DNA from: Corbicula japonica
Taxonomy: Eukaryota; Mollusca; Bivalvia; Venerida; Cyrenidae
Direction of reading: 5' to 3'
Assembly (NCBI GenBank): GCA_038501625.1
Contig: JAZAYU010000019.1
Span: forward strand, 1,882,501-1,946,500
DNA length: 64,000 nt
Both the position numbers and the translations under genes were made by a program. The notes beneath the pieces were generated by a model that saw only the letters and a list, made by a program, of their open reading frames with translations, was not told the DNA's origin and ran no database searches. Of the stretch, positions 37,301 through 52,300 are shown one piece after another; position 1 is the stretch's first letter, and each line of letters begins with the position of its first letter.

Positions 37301-40300
37301 CCTATTAGTTTCGGAGAAAAATGATTTTCCATGTTTTTCCTATATAACTATATGTAAACCAAGAGAACCCTAGGGCATGACAGATTTTGGCCAAGGGGAC
37401 ATAATTTGAACAAATTTAGTAGACATCCATTAGACAATGCTACTTACAAAATATCTAAGCTGTACGCATTGTGGTTTGTGAGAAGAAGCTTTTTAAAGAT
37501 TTCCTATATAAGTCTATGTAAAATGAAGTGACCCCTGGGGCGGGGCCAATTTTGACCCCAGGGAAATAATTTGAACAATCTTTGTAGAGTTCCACTAGAG
37601 GGTACTAAATGCCAAATATCTAAGCTCTAGGCCTTGTGGTTTCAGACAAGAAGATTTTTAAAGATTTTCCTATATAAGTCTATATAAAATGAAGTGACCG
37701 CTGGGGCGGGGCCAATTTTGACCCCAGGGAAATAATTTGAACAATCTGTGTAGAGTACCACTAGAGGATGCTTAATGTCAAATATCTAAGCTCTAGGCCT
37801 TGTGGTTTCAGACAAGAAGATTTTTAAAGTTTTTCCTATATAAGTCTATATAAAATGAAGTGACCCCTGGGGCGGGGCCAATTTTGACCCCAGGGAAATA
37901 ATTTGAACAATCTTTGTAGAGTTCCACTAGAGAGTGCTAAATGCCAAATATCTAAGCTCTAGGCCTTGTGGTTTCAGACAAGAAGATTTTTAAAGATTTT
38001 CCTATATAAGTCTATATAAAATGAAGTGACCCCTGGGGCGGGGCCAATTTTGACTCCAGGGAAATAATTTGAACAATCTTTGTAGAGTTCCACTAGAGGG
38101 TACTAAATGCCAAATATCTAAGCTCTAGGCCTTGTGGTTTCAGACAAGAAGATTTTTAAAGTTTTTCCTATATAAGTCTATATAAAATGAAGGGACCCCT
38201 GGGGCGGGGCCAATTTTGACCCCAGGGAAATAATTTGAACAATCTTTGTAGAGTTCCACTAGAGGGTGCTAAATGCCAAATATCTAAGCTCTAGGCCTTG
38301 TGGTTTCAGACAAGAAGATTTTTAAAGTTTTTCCTATATAAGTCTATGTAAAATGAAGTGACCCCTGGGGCGGGGACAATTTTGACCCCAGGGAAATAAT
38401 TTGAACAATCTTTGTAGAGTTCCACTAGAGGGTGCTAAATGCCAAATATCTAAGCTCTAGGCCTTGTGGTTTCAGACAAGAAGATTTTTAAAGTTTTTCC
38501 TATATAAGTCTATTTAAAATGAAGTGACCCCTGGGGCGGGGCCAATTTTGACCCCAGGGAAATAATTTGAACAATCTGTGTAGAGTACCACTAGAGGATG
38601 CTTAATGCCAAATATCTAAGCTCTAGGCTTTGTGGTTTCAGACAAGAAGATTTTTTAAAGTTTTTCCTATATAAGTCTATGTAAAATGAAGTGACCCCTG
38701 GGGCGGGGCCAATTTTGACCCCAGGGAAATAATTTGAACAATCTTTGTAGAGTTCCACTAGAGGGTGCTAAATGCCAAATATCTAAGCTCTAGGCCTTGT
38801 GGTTTCAGACAAGAAGATTTTTAAAGTTTTTCTACAAGTCTATATAAAATGAAGTGACCCCTGGGGCGGGGCCAATTTTGACCCCAGGGAAATAATTTGA
38901 ACAATCTTTGTAGAGTTCCACTAGAGGGTGCTTAATGCCAAATATCTAAGCTCTAGGCCTTGTGGTTTCAGACAAGAAGATTTTTAAAGATTTTCCTATA
39001 TAAGTCTATGTAAAATGAAGTGACCCCTGGGTCGGGGACAATTTTGACCCCAGGGAAATAATTTGAACAATCTTTGTAGAGTTCCACTACAGGGTGCTAA
39101 AGGCCAAATATCTAAGCTCAAGGCCTTGTGGTTTCAGACAAGAAGATTTTTAAAGTTTTTCCTATATAAGTCTTTATAAAATGAAGTGACCCCTGGGGCG
39201 GGGCCAATTTTGACCCCAGGGAAATAATTTGAACAATCTGTGTAGAGTACCACTAGAGGATGCTTAATGCCAAATATCTAAGCTCTAGGACTTGTGGTTT
39301 CAGACAAGAAGATTTTTAAAGGTTTTCCTATGTAAGTCTATATAAAATGAAGTGACCCCTGGGGCGGGGCCAATTTTGACCCCAGGGAAATAATTTGAAC
39401 AATCTTTGTAGAGTTCCACTTGAGGATGCTAAATGCCAAATATCTAAGCTCTAGGCCTTGTGGTTTCAGACAAGAAGATTTTTAAAGTTTTTCCTATATA
39501 AGTCTATATAAAATGAAGTGACCCCTGGGGCGGGGACAATTTTGACCCCAGGGAAATAATTTGAACAATCTTTGTAGAGTTCCACTAGAGGATGCTTAAT
39601 GCCAAATATCTAAGCTCTAGGACTTGTGGTTTCAGACAAGAAGATTTTTAAAGGTTTTCCTATGTAAGTCTATATAAAATGAAGTGACCCCTGGGGCGGG
39701 GCCAATTTTGACCCCAGGGAAATCATTTGAACAATCTTTGTAGAGTTCCACTAGAGGGTGCTAAATGCCAAATATCTAAGCTCTAGGCCTTGTGGTTTCA
39801 GACAAGAAGATTTTTAAAGTTTTTCCTATATAAGTCTATATAAAATGAAGTGACCCCTGGAGCGGGGCCAATTTTGACCCCAGGGAAATAATTTGAACAA
39901 TCTTTGTAGAGTTCCACTAGAGGATGCTAAATGCCAAATATCTAAGCTCTAGGCCTTGTGGTTTCAGACAAGAAGATTTTTAAAGTTTTTCCTATACAAG
40001 TCTATGTAAAATGAAGTGACCCCTGGGGCGGGGCCAATTTTGACCCCAGGGAAATACTTTGAACAATCTTTGTAGAGTTCCACTAGAGGATGCTAAATGC
40101 CAAATATCTAAGCTCTAGGCCTTGTGGTTTCAGACAAGAAGATTTTTAAAGTTTTTCCTATATAAGTCTATGTAAAATGAAGTGACCCCTGGGGCGGGGC
40201 CAATTTTGACCCCAGAGAAATAATTTGAACAATCTTTGTAGAGCTCCACTAGAGGATGCTAAATGCCAAATATCTAAGCTCTAGGCCTTGTGGTTTCAGA

Positions 40301-43300
40301 CAAGAAGATTTTTAAAGTTTTTCCTTTCGGTTGCCATGGCAACCAGAGTTCTGCATGGAATTGATTTCTTTGAACAACTTTGGAAGAGCTTCATGCAAGG
40401 AACATACGTGGCAAGTTTCATCAAAATTGGCCAAGCCGTTTCAGAGAAGAAGTCGATTGAAGCAATTGTTGACGACGGACGACGGACATCAGGCGGTCAC
40501 AAAAGCTCACCTTGTCACTACGTGACAGGTGAGCTAAAAAGGACCTCAGTCACTATCACTTATTATAAGAGGATATCACATCATATTCAATTATTTACCA
40601 GGAAATAATTGAATGTCTGATTAATACAACATCTTAAAAAATCTCAAGGCAGAGCCAGGTATGTTTGAACAATTAAGGTTTGAGATCATGAAAGAAAGAT
40701 TTACATGAATATTTTATTCAAATGAAGTTGTTCCAGAGATGATGTTGATGAAATCAAAAGTTTACTAAACCCTTTCCTCCATAAATACGCATTTTTACGC
40801 ATGTGCAACCCGTGTAGATGAAGATCACCCGGCACATCTGTGCCGTCTGATCAGTATCTGCACTGGTCGCATTTTGGTCATAAATAACCTAATGAATAAA
40901 AAAAAGGAACATTTTAGATCTGGATCAGATGGCACTTATGTGCAGGCTGATCTGGATCTAAACTGTTCACCTACGCAATAAAGGTGGGTCTATGGAGAAA
41001 AGGGTTAAGTTGAAATGTATTCAAGACATTAGCTCTTGCTAAACACTACACTTTGTAGGTACTTGGCCCACCCAGTTAGTAGAGTTATAGAGGATATTTG
41101 TTTTTACCAGTGTAAGATAGAAATATATTTCACCAAGTGAGCTCCGGAATTCGTAATTTCACGAGTGGCGAAGCCACAAGTGAAAATACATAATTCTGGA
41201 GTTCACAAGTGAAATATATTCTATCTTTCACTGGTAAAAACAAATTTTCTTTTTATTTTATGCTTTTAGAGCAAAATTTGCTTTGACAGAAAAGTTGCAA
41301 GAAATGGCGCCAAAACCACTTGCTTATGACATGACATCATGATGTCAAATATACAAAATTTGATCCCGTTTTCTCAACGTTATCATTTGGTATGTTATGT
41401 TCGCTTGGGTGCCAACGTGAAAAAAATCAGTGAAAACTAGAACTGCTTTTGGGAAAAGCACATGTCTCCCACAAAGGCATCATCTTTGATGATGCACAGG
41501 ATAAAATTGGTGAAGTGAATATAAAGATGGCAATTTATTAAAAGGGCATACGGAAGTTCTGTGCAATATTAGTCATAAACAATGTCACAAATTTTTGGAG
41601 GATCAGGAAAAACATAAGTTTCAATTTCTGATGGGCCATAATCCTGAAGTGCCAGGGTCAATGTGGCTGGTTGTCAAACTTGTTGTCATTAACATTTTGA
41701 TATATCAGTGAAGATGCACTGAAAAAAGACCATGAGAGTGAGTGTACAAGGCTATCAAGGCCAATTGTAAATAAATAAATGGGCCATAAGTCTTATGTGC
41801 CGGGGTCAAAGCGGCTGTTTTTTTATTACACAGATAATTATAGCATTTGGTGAACATCATATAATAAAAATAGCAGAAAATGAGAGAAGAACCAAATCAT
41901 GAGATGAACCAGGTTAGTGACATGTTTAAAAGGCTAATTTCGGATAAATCAAAGGGCCATAAATCTGATATGCCTGGTGCAAAGTGGCTGGTTTTCGAAC
42001 TTGGCCAAGATATTAAGGCCACACACATTATCATAATGTTTATTGAAAATCAGTTGATGAATATTTCAGTTACATAGCAGACAAGGCTTAAACAGCCAAT
42101 TTTGGATAATTCAAGGGCCATAAATCCGACATGACTGGGGCAATACGGCTGGTTATCGAACTTGGCCGAGATATTATGGCCACAAACATTTTCATAAAGT
42201 ATGGTGAAGATCAGATGATAACTGTTCAAGTTACAGAGTGGACAAGCCTCAAACAACTTATTTTTGATAATTCAAGGGCCATAATTCTGAGATTCCTTGA
42301 GCAATATGGCTGGTTATCGAACTTGATCGAGATATTATGGCCACTAAGATTTTGATGAAGTTTGGTGATGATCCGATGAAAACTGTTTGACTTAGAGAGC
42401 GGACAAGTGTGACAGACAGACGGACAGACAGACGGACAGACAGGAGCAAATCAAAATGTCTCCCACACCACTACGTGGTGGGAGACATAACTAGACTGTG
42501 TCCTTAGGACACTGACGCCCCCACTGCTGCAACAACATTTGTTACAAAATTTTGTACCAGGCATTAACAACATGTGGTGATCATGATTAGTAAATGAGGA
42601 GTAAGTGCCACAAAATTTAATAACTAACATAAACAAAGGGCCATAACTCTGATGAAAATTGTTGCAAGACAATGTCCTTTACAACAATCTTCACATCATG
42701 TCTAATAATCTGTGCAAGTTTGAAAGAAATCAGCTAAATAGAAAATGTGGAGTTGATGCCACAAAATTTTGTAAGTGAAATAAACAAAGGGCCATAACTG
42801 TGGTAAAAATGGCAGCAGGAAAAAATCTTTTCTTTATGATCATCTACCCATCCAGCTTGATAATGTGTGCAAGTTATTAAGAAATCTGTCAAAAAGTAAA
42901 TGTGGAGTTAATGCCACAAGATATTGAAAAAAACAAAGGGCCATAACTCTGGTAAAAATGGTCGCATGAAAAAATCCTTTCTTCACGATCATCTACACAT
43001 CTTGCTTCATCATCTGTGCAAGCTTGCAAGAAATCCCCCTTGTAGTTTAGGAGAAAATGACGCCACAAGATTTAATTACTGAAATTAACAAAGGGCCATA
43101 ACTCTGGTAAAAATGGTCACAGGGAAAAATCCTTTCTTCACAATCATCTACACATCCTGCTTCATCATCTGTGCAAGTTTGCAAGAAATCCCCCAAGTAG
43201 TTTAGGAGGAGTTGACGCCACAAGATTTAATTACTGAAATTAACAAAGGGCCATAACTCTGGTTAAAATAGTCGCAGGAAAAATTCCTTTCTTCACGATC

Positions 43301-46300
43301 ATTTACACATCCTGCTTGATCATCTGTGCAAGTTTGAAAGTAATCTGCCTTATAATTTAGGAGGAGTTGACGCCACAAGATTTAACTACTGAAATAAACA
43401 AAGGGCCATAACACTGGTAAAAATAGTCGGAGGAAAAAATTCTTTCTTCACGATCATCTACACATCCAGCTTGATCATCTGTGCAAGTTTGAAAGAAATC
43501 CACCTTATAGTTTAGGAGGAGTTGACGCCACAAGATTTAACTACTGAAATTAACAAAGGGCCATAACTGTGGTAAAAATAGTCGCAGGAAAAAATCCTTT
43601 CTTTACGATCATCTACACATCCTGCTTGATCATCTGTGCAAATTTGAAAGAAATCCATTTAGGAGGAGTTGATGCCACAAGATTTGGGGACGTACAGACG
43701 TACGTATGTACGGACGGACGGACGGACAGACAAGTGCAACTCTATATGCCTCCCACTTTGTGGGGGCATGGACGTACGTACGTACGTACGGACGAGTGCA
43801 ACTCTATATGCCTCCCACTTTGTGGGGGCATAATAAAAATGATATTCCACTGTTTGTAAACAGTGAAATACCACTTTTGTTTCACCAGGAAAATTCTATA
43901 ATTCACTGAAAAGCATAAAATAAAAAAAATTATTTTAATCGGGTTTGTAACAGATTTATAAATCACTTCAGTTGTTTATTATTTTCAATGAACTTACTAA
44001 AGTTTGCAGGTTTTGGGCACTCATTCCTCAAATGATCTGTTGCTCCACAATTAAAACAACCTGTAACATATATACATGCTTATTTCATTAAGTCAGTTGT
44101 GAAACTTGGCCTGGTAATTGCTGTTTTTATGTCAGACAACTGTGTCGAGTGTTCCAAGTTCTACTGAGAAAAATGTAAACACTTCCTTGAATAGTTACTC
44201 AATACTGAGAAAAATGTAATAAACAAAAAATAGATGAAATGTTGAAGCCCGCCCACCAGAGATCTGATATTTGAATTCTGGTCAAGGCTAGTAATTTTAC
44301 CATGAACCGTCACACCATTATCCTTTAAGATGCTCAATGGTCGTCCTCCGATCTGTCCAATTTCGCCAAACTATAATCTGAATTATTTCTATTTATAATC
44401 CCGCAAAAAAAGAATCAGATGTTATCTATTTTAAGATATGAAATAATGCAACTGAAAAAAAAAAATTGAAAAGTGCAACAGTAACATTTGATTAAGCAAA
44501 ATCTTACTGTTCTTAGGACGATCTGATTTTTGCCGCTGGGTGCACTCATTTTTCATGTGGTCACTGGATCCACAGTTGAAACAGCCTGTTAGAAATGGAC
44601 AAGCATTTTTGTTAATTCGCAGTTCAATCAGTAATTTAGCCCTTTACTCCATATAGAACCATTTAAATGCATGTGCGTGCATTGCAGATCGAAATCAGAA
44701 AGCACATACTGGTTGCAAAACAAACGGTGTAGATCCCAATCCTACAGTACAGATGTGGCAGCTGATCAGGATCTATCCTGTTGGACCATGCAAAAAAAAA
44801 AGCCTATCTATAGACTAAACAGTCCAAATGCTTTAACTCTTGAAGTTGCCATGGTTTCAAAAATATCTTCACAAGGGGAAAATTGTCACTTCTTGAAAGA
44901 TTTTATTTGCAGAACATTTACTGTCTATTGAACAGGTTGGTTCTGCGAAACAAAATCTAGAAAGCAATTTAAAATACACAGAAATGTTAGGTTCTGCGAA
45001 ACAAAATCTAGAAAGCAATTTAAAATACACAGAAATGTTAATCAAAGTACTGAAAGTACAGAAAACCAGCGAAGCGATTTTGCTTATTGAGAATAACCAG
45101 TGCCATGATTCTCATACATGTATCCATTTACGAAAAAGCAAAAAAACTTGGTTCACTCGCAAAGAACTTCCTCTTGTCTAAATGATAGTGGAAATAAGGG
45201 TTTCTATGTATTATCTAGATGAAGGCTTCTGTTAACCCTTCACTCCATAGATATACCTTCATAGCTTGTGCGAACAGTTTAGATCCATATCAGCTGGCAC
45301 ATCTGTGCGATCTGATTAGGATTTAAACTGTTCGCTTTTATGATCATTTTTTTCTGACCAGTAATCACAATTTTAGATCCAGATCAGATGGCACTATTGT
45401 GCCAGCTGATCGGGACCTGAACTGGTAACCTATGTGATGAAAGGCGTATATATTGAGTAAAGGGTTTTAAGCAAGAAATTATAATAGTGAAATCTGTGTA
45501 CTGACATCCCAAAGACATAATGAACACGAAAAATGATATAAAAAGTGAGACCCCATCGATGGGAAAGATTATGCAGTTATTTGAAATAAGAAATATATAA
45601 TTGGACCGCATTTTAGTGCGACCCATATTCCATACCTCCGTGTCCGTTCCCCGTCGGACGGACACGGAGGTATGGAATATACCCAACGATATCTTGGTGA
45701 GTGAAAAATCGCGGACACGGACAATGTTTGACCATTGTTGCACCGCACCGATCAAGTCCTAGAAATATGAACCGCACCGATTTTACATTTAATCAAACTG
45801 TCGTACAGATGAATTTGACCATTGATGCACCGCACAGGTTTTATTCTATCAACATGACGTAGTTAATACCAACTTTAACACGTAACAGGAAACTTGGGGA
45901 CTACTTTACTTACTCTGATTTCTCTGAAATGCGTAAATCGCCGTTTGCCAGTTGTTTTGATACCGATTTCAGAATTGTGATTAGTAAAACCAGCTTCGCT
46001 GTTAAAAATACTCATAAATTTTTTTTTTCCATTACAATGAAGAGTATAGTAAATGGTAACATCACCTCTTTCATCTGGTTTTCCATCCTTGCCGGACTTC
46101 TTGCCACCCCTCTGACCACCTCGATCCTCACCACCCTTCTGTCCAGCAAACCCATCACTCTTTGTTGAGCTTAACCTTTCTGCCTGCTCCCTTTTGTCAC
46201 TTTCCCTTGTGTTCTGCACTTTGTTTCTGTCATCTGGCCGTTCCTGATTTCTGGACGGGGCTGAAGATCTTGCACTTTCCGCAGTATCTCCACGAGGACT

Positions 46301-49300
46301 GCTAACAGACTTCTGTATGATTTGTATCTTGTCACCTGTAGCTTTTTCCAGTAAGTTTTTCACTTGCTGCAAAATGGAAATACAGTTCAAGTATTTCTGC
46401 TGATAAAACTCTCACAAAGGTATTACCATCTCAAAATAGGAATTTGCTGTTGGTTGAAGTCCTCGGGTACTTTATTACAATATAATTTGAAAATCTGATG
46501 AAGAAATATCACAAAATGACAAATTTACAGTGATGAATATAAAAACAAGTGATCCCAATTTCTTCCCTGCCTTTTCTACAAGAGTTACACAAACAATGGG
46601 TAAGGCAACTGCAAACAAACAACAGCTGGCCTGACTGAATAGCTCAAATTCATAGAAATGTGAGGAACGCATATTGGACAGTTTATGGGTTCTCTGAAAA
46701 AGCTTTCAAACTTACTGGGATGAGCTCATTTCCAACAGCAACTTCAAAATCTCCAAACTGCTCTGCCTCTCTACAAACAAGAAGATCATGTATGTATTTC
46801 CAAAATGAGCACAAAGTTATGACTTGTATTTCCCTTAGCTCAAGATATATAGGTTTTATTCCATGTGTAAACAGTGAAGATTCCAATCAGACAGTAGGGC
46901 ATCTTGGTCAGAAATAACCTAATGTGTCTACAAGTAAACAATGTAGATCCTGATCAGACAGCACAGATGTTCTTGCTGATCTGGATCTACACTGTTTGCC
47001 GATGCAATCAAGGCTTATATATGGAGTTAAGGGTAAATGATGTCAACTTACTACTGTACAGTATAAGGTTTATTTCCAGTGTTATTTTTTGGTGGATATT
47101 CTTTTTCAAACTAAATCGAGATTCGATAAATTTGTGATATCTGAAATTCTAAAAAATCCCCCAAATGCCAGACATCTTTTCTGAACATGATTTTGCTGTC
47201 TGATGTGCTTGATATAACCAAAATAATACAAATATTACTAACATTGATTGGATGACTTTATGACATATATCAAACAAAGAAACTTATGAGGATGTTAAGA
47301 AAGTTATGCTCCAGAAACTAGAAATTTGCACCAATTTTGACCGTTTTCTTAGCCAAGCATGACCTAGACATTTAAGGTAGGGACATGGTTCTCGGACATA
47401 ACACTCTGTCTCATTTATAATGTTTTGTGCTGTTTTAGTATTTTTTGACCTTTGATGTAAGGGCAATGTTTTAAACACAACACTCGGCCTTATTTAGGTT
47501 AACAGTTTGTTTAGGTTAATAAAAATCCGGTGTTGCTAAGATATGATCCAGTAACCAGTTTTTTTGACAGATAAACAACCTTATGGATGGTCAAACAAGG
47601 CAACAATTGTATGTCCCCCATCCCCCAATTTTACCTTACCCTGTGTAGAAAAATGTAAAAAAAAAGCAGCCTTACTTGCATACAGTATCACATTTGTGTT
47701 TATGTTCAGGCCAGTCTTTTTCCTGGCATGGTCGACTACAATATGGTGTTTTACACTTGCTGCATCTGGATGTCCCTAGCTTGCCACACACTGAACATTC
47801 CTGTCTGGCCGGAGATTCATCTTTAGCTAGAAAACAGGCTGGCATATTATTGTATATAGTGCTTGTCACAAATGGATATGCTATTGAAACATCAGGGTTC
47901 GTACAGACTTTCTGACCTAAAATTCCATGACTTTTCCATGATAAATTTCAATATTCCATGATATCAAATTTCATCTGTTTAACAACACCAGTGCTCAATA
48001 TCGTAAAGAAAAAACATATAAAAATGATTTCATTCATTTATTTAATAAAATGCATTTAAATGAATTTTTTTTTTGAATTATTACTTAAATGCACTTTTAA
48101 TTTTATCGTCAATTTCTTCTATTTCCATCTTTTTGTCTTTGGCTGTCCTCCTTAAAGAGTTTGCTTGGGTAACAAATGAGACTTTTCCAGTCATCTCTGC
48201 CTTGTCACTTAGTTTTTCACTAGCATTCATCAGATCTTTTACTTCCTCTTCCAGCTTTAGTTTTTTCTTCTTCAAGACTGTCACTTCATCATGCACTTTC
48301 TTTCTTTTTCCTAGTTCAGCTTTGGATTTTTCTGCCTCTCTTTTTTGCTGTAAATACATTTCGTACTTGTGCCTGGGTGCCTTACAAGACTGCATGGATG
48401 CCTTACAAGACTGCAGTAACTCTTTACTTAAGTCAACATTTTGAATGCCTCCTACTTTGTTCACATGGTCACAAATCAGTCTGTGAGCTATGATGCTTTT
48501 ATGTGATTGTATCTACACATTCCTTTCATATGACTCATTTTTACAGTATTTTGAACACGAAAAATAGCCAATGTCGCGAAAACGGAAGTAACTGAACCGG
48601 TGTTGTAGCAATTTCTACCCATGAAAAATTTTTTACCCGTGAAAAAAATACTGCATACATAGGTGTTACACTACTAATTCCCGATTTCCAACGCCAGTGT
48701 CGTATAACGTAGACGTATAAAGTTAAATAGTTCATTTTTCTTTTAAGCGAGTAATACTCGGCAAATAATATAATTCAAGGATATTTATTAGGAATTCCAT
48801 GATTATTTTGAGAAATTCCATGATAATTCCCTGATAATTTTCCAAATTTCAGAATTCTCAGAGTTTTCCATGATTTCTTAAAAAAAAAAAACGATTTTCC
48901 ATGACTTTTCCAGGTCTGTACGAACCCTGAACATTATACTAATTGATACATGAAGGCCTGGCAGACAACCGTCGACATCACTTCCAATGTTATGTTAAAT
49001 AAATAATGTTACAAATATAATAAAGGCTGAACATTGAAAACGTAACAGTCTCCAGTTAATTATCAACTAGAATTTTACCTTCCTTTCCATCTTTCTGTTC
49101 TGAATGATTTCATGCATATTTCCTTTTTCTAACAACTCAAGCAGAGAACCTGAGAATTGGAATTTTAATTTTGGGAGAAAAATGTTTTTATTTTCTGTTT
49201 TCTTTGGAGCCAGGATGTTGGCTTACCTTTATGCTCAACCTTAGGAGCAGGTGCTGCTATGACATAGACTGGTTCTTACCTTTAGACTCTACCTTAGGTG

Positions 49301-52300
49301 CTGGTGTTACTAGAGGCATAGACTGTGGCACTGCTGCAGACAAGGACTGGTTCATCATTGATGTATTCATCATCTGCTGATAAGCAGGCTGTAACAGATG
49401 CGGACCTCCCATCGTCATGTATGGTGGTGCTACTGAAACAAGTTATTTACATTATACATCAGTCTGCTGGTTGAACCTGTTAATTTATTTATACAGGATT
49501 TATCACATGTGCAACTCGTGCAGATTAAGTTCAGCCAGCAAATCAATGCCATCCGAGCTGGATCTACACTGGTCCCTTGGGAAAAATAACCTAATGAATC
49601 TAAATACTAGAAATGTGTCCAAAGGACACGGATGCCCCCGCTATAGGTTTTTCATAAAGCTCCCAGCAGTAGTGTAGAACAAGTTGTGTTCACGAGATAA
49701 TTATATTCCTATTACAAGAAAATTCTATTTTTAGTAACAGTGACCTTGACCTTGGATCTACAGGCATGGGTATTGTGCGGACACACCGCCTTGTCATGGT
49801 GAACATTTGTGCCAAGTTATTTTGAAATCCCTCCATTCATAACAAAGTTACAGCCTGGAGAAGAAAATTCTATTTTTAGGAACAGTGACCTTGACCTTGG
49901 ACCTACAGGCTTGGGAATTTATGTGACACACAGTCTTAATATGGTGATCGATTAAACCAAGTTATTTAAAAATCCAATGACAAATAACAAAGTTACAGAG
50001 CCGACACAATTTTGCAAGAAATTTCTATTTTTAGTAACAGTGACCTTGACCTTGGACCTACAGGCATGGGTGTTGTATGCAACACCTTGTCATGATGAAC
50101 ATTTGTGCCAAGTTATTTTGAAATCCCTCCTTTCATAAGAAAGTTAAGGGCCAAGTGTATATTTTGCTTAACACAAAATGTAAGTGAAAAAGGGGCATAA
50201 TTTGAAAAAATATTGGAAGCAGGGTTATGGATCTTGTTGGTTATGATGTAGATTTTGATGGTGAAAATATATTTCAAGTTTCAAGGCAATATCTCAAGTA
50301 GTTTTAAAGTTATGGGCAACATGCATATTTTGCTTAACACAAAATATAAGAATAAAACTAATGTAAATGAAATTATCAAAGGGCCATAACTTTTGAACAG
50401 AACATGTAAGAGCAAAACCCCGCCTTTATGCACAACAACATATCAGGCCAAGCATTGTGGTAAAGTTTTATTAAATTCCCACCAGTAGTTTAGGAGGAGT
50501 TGCGTTCACGAGATATATTCCTATTAAAACTAATGTAAATGGAAGTATCAAAGGGCCATAACTTCTGAACAGAACATGTAAGAGCGAAACCCCACCTTCA
50601 TGCACAACTACATATCAAGCCAAGCATTGTGGTAAAGTTTCATTAAATTCACACCAGTAGTTAAGGAGAAGTTGCGTTCACAAGATATATTCCTATTAAA
50701 ACTAATGTAAATGGAAGTATCAAAGGGCCATAACTTCTGAACGGAACACGTAAGAGCGAAACCCCACCTTCATGCACAACTACATATCAAGCCAAGCATT
50801 GTGGTAAAGTTTCATTAAATTCCCACCAGTAGTTTAGAAGGAGTTGCGTTCACAAGATATATTCCTGTTAAAACTAATGTAAATGGAAGTATCAAAGGGC
50901 CATAACTTCTGAACGGAACATGTAAGAGCGAAACCCCACCTTCATGCACAACTACATATCAAGCCAAGCATTGTGGTAAAGTTTCATGAAATTCCCACCA
51001 GTAGTTTAGGAGGAGTTGCGTTCACGAGAATTTCGGACGGACGGACGGACGGACGTTCCCACAGATGGGCATTTGTTGGGTATTTCTTTTGTTTAAAACT
51101 ACCCAACAAGCGAAAAACTACCCAATAAGAGACTAACGGAATGAATGGAAAGTTCTCACAGAAGGGCATTTGTTGGGTATTATGGTACCCAACAGATGCC
51201 TTGCGGTGCGCTCGGACAGACGGACGGACGGACGGAAGGACGGACGGACGGACGGACAGGAGCAACTCTTAATGCCCGTCGCCATTTCATGGCGGGGGCA
51301 TAAAAAAACAGTGAAGATCCTGATCAGACAGCTTAGATGTGCCAACTGATCTGGATCTACACAGTTTGCCCATCGGGTAACAGCCATATTCCATTAGGAA
51401 AGGGTTATTGCACTTTCTTGTATGATTTCTTATCATTTTATTTGTAAATAATCTATGTTCATAAACTTGTGATAAAAACTTTGTTTGCAAGCAATAAAAT
51501 CTGCAACAGACCCAAAGGCTGGGACTAAAAAATTTCAGTGTGGGGGTGCTTAGAAGTAGGAAAATAAACTAAATTTGTACAAATGTTTAGCTTTCAGCTG
51601 TGGTATTTTGTTTTAAACAGGCAATAAAAATAACCTGGTTGAAAAATAGTTTGAAAAATGTATCTTATGTATTAGATACAACAAATGATTGCAAACATGT
51701 GATATTAAAGTGAAACCAATGGATGATCCCAAAGTATGATTATTAAGAAAAGCACCAAACTGCACAAGTTTATAAGACCTATTTGAAGTTGGTTAGATGA
51801 AGGAGAATAGCAATATTTTTTCTTTTGAAATCAAATGGCAAAAACATGTAGATAATATGCTAATCTCTTCTAGTTTGTGAAGCTTACAGTATCGAATAAA
51901 AAAAGTGAAAATTTTGCCTCTTCTGCTGCAGCCATATTCTTGAACCCCTTAACAACAGTACTTTAGCCACTCCAATTCCAATTTATATAAGGATTCCATG
52001 ATTCCTGTATTGTATAGCCTGGACTAGTGGAATAGTGAGACAGACAGTGGGACAGATGGACAGAGGAGACAGATGGACCGACAGACCCCAGACAGCCCCG
52101 ACCATATGCCAGCCACACATTAATTTGGGCAGAACTTGTGGACAAATAAAAACAAGCCAGTTTAAATCAGTATCTATGTCCTCACCATATACAGGTGGCA
52201 TTGGATAGCCAGGATAGGGCATGCCCTGATACATTGGGTTGAAGCCTCTGCCATATCCTGAATCATAGTAGTTGTTGTAGAAACCTCGGCCTCGACCTCG

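Noticed and set aside
43569..43966. ORFs with Tyr-Val-Arg-Thr repeats on both strands
   Set aside because: Translations of the cgta/acgg tail and duplicated end of a pearl-like element.
44984..45181. Plus-strand ORF over the 51-bp duplication
   Set aside because: The duplication keeps the frame only because 51 is a multiple of three; no domain, intronic and antisense to a confirmed gene.
48081..48464. Coiled-coil ORF as an additional Tudor-gene exon
   Set aside because: It is enclosed by the transposon ends and target duplication at 47893-48929, and exons 9 and 10 join in frame without it.
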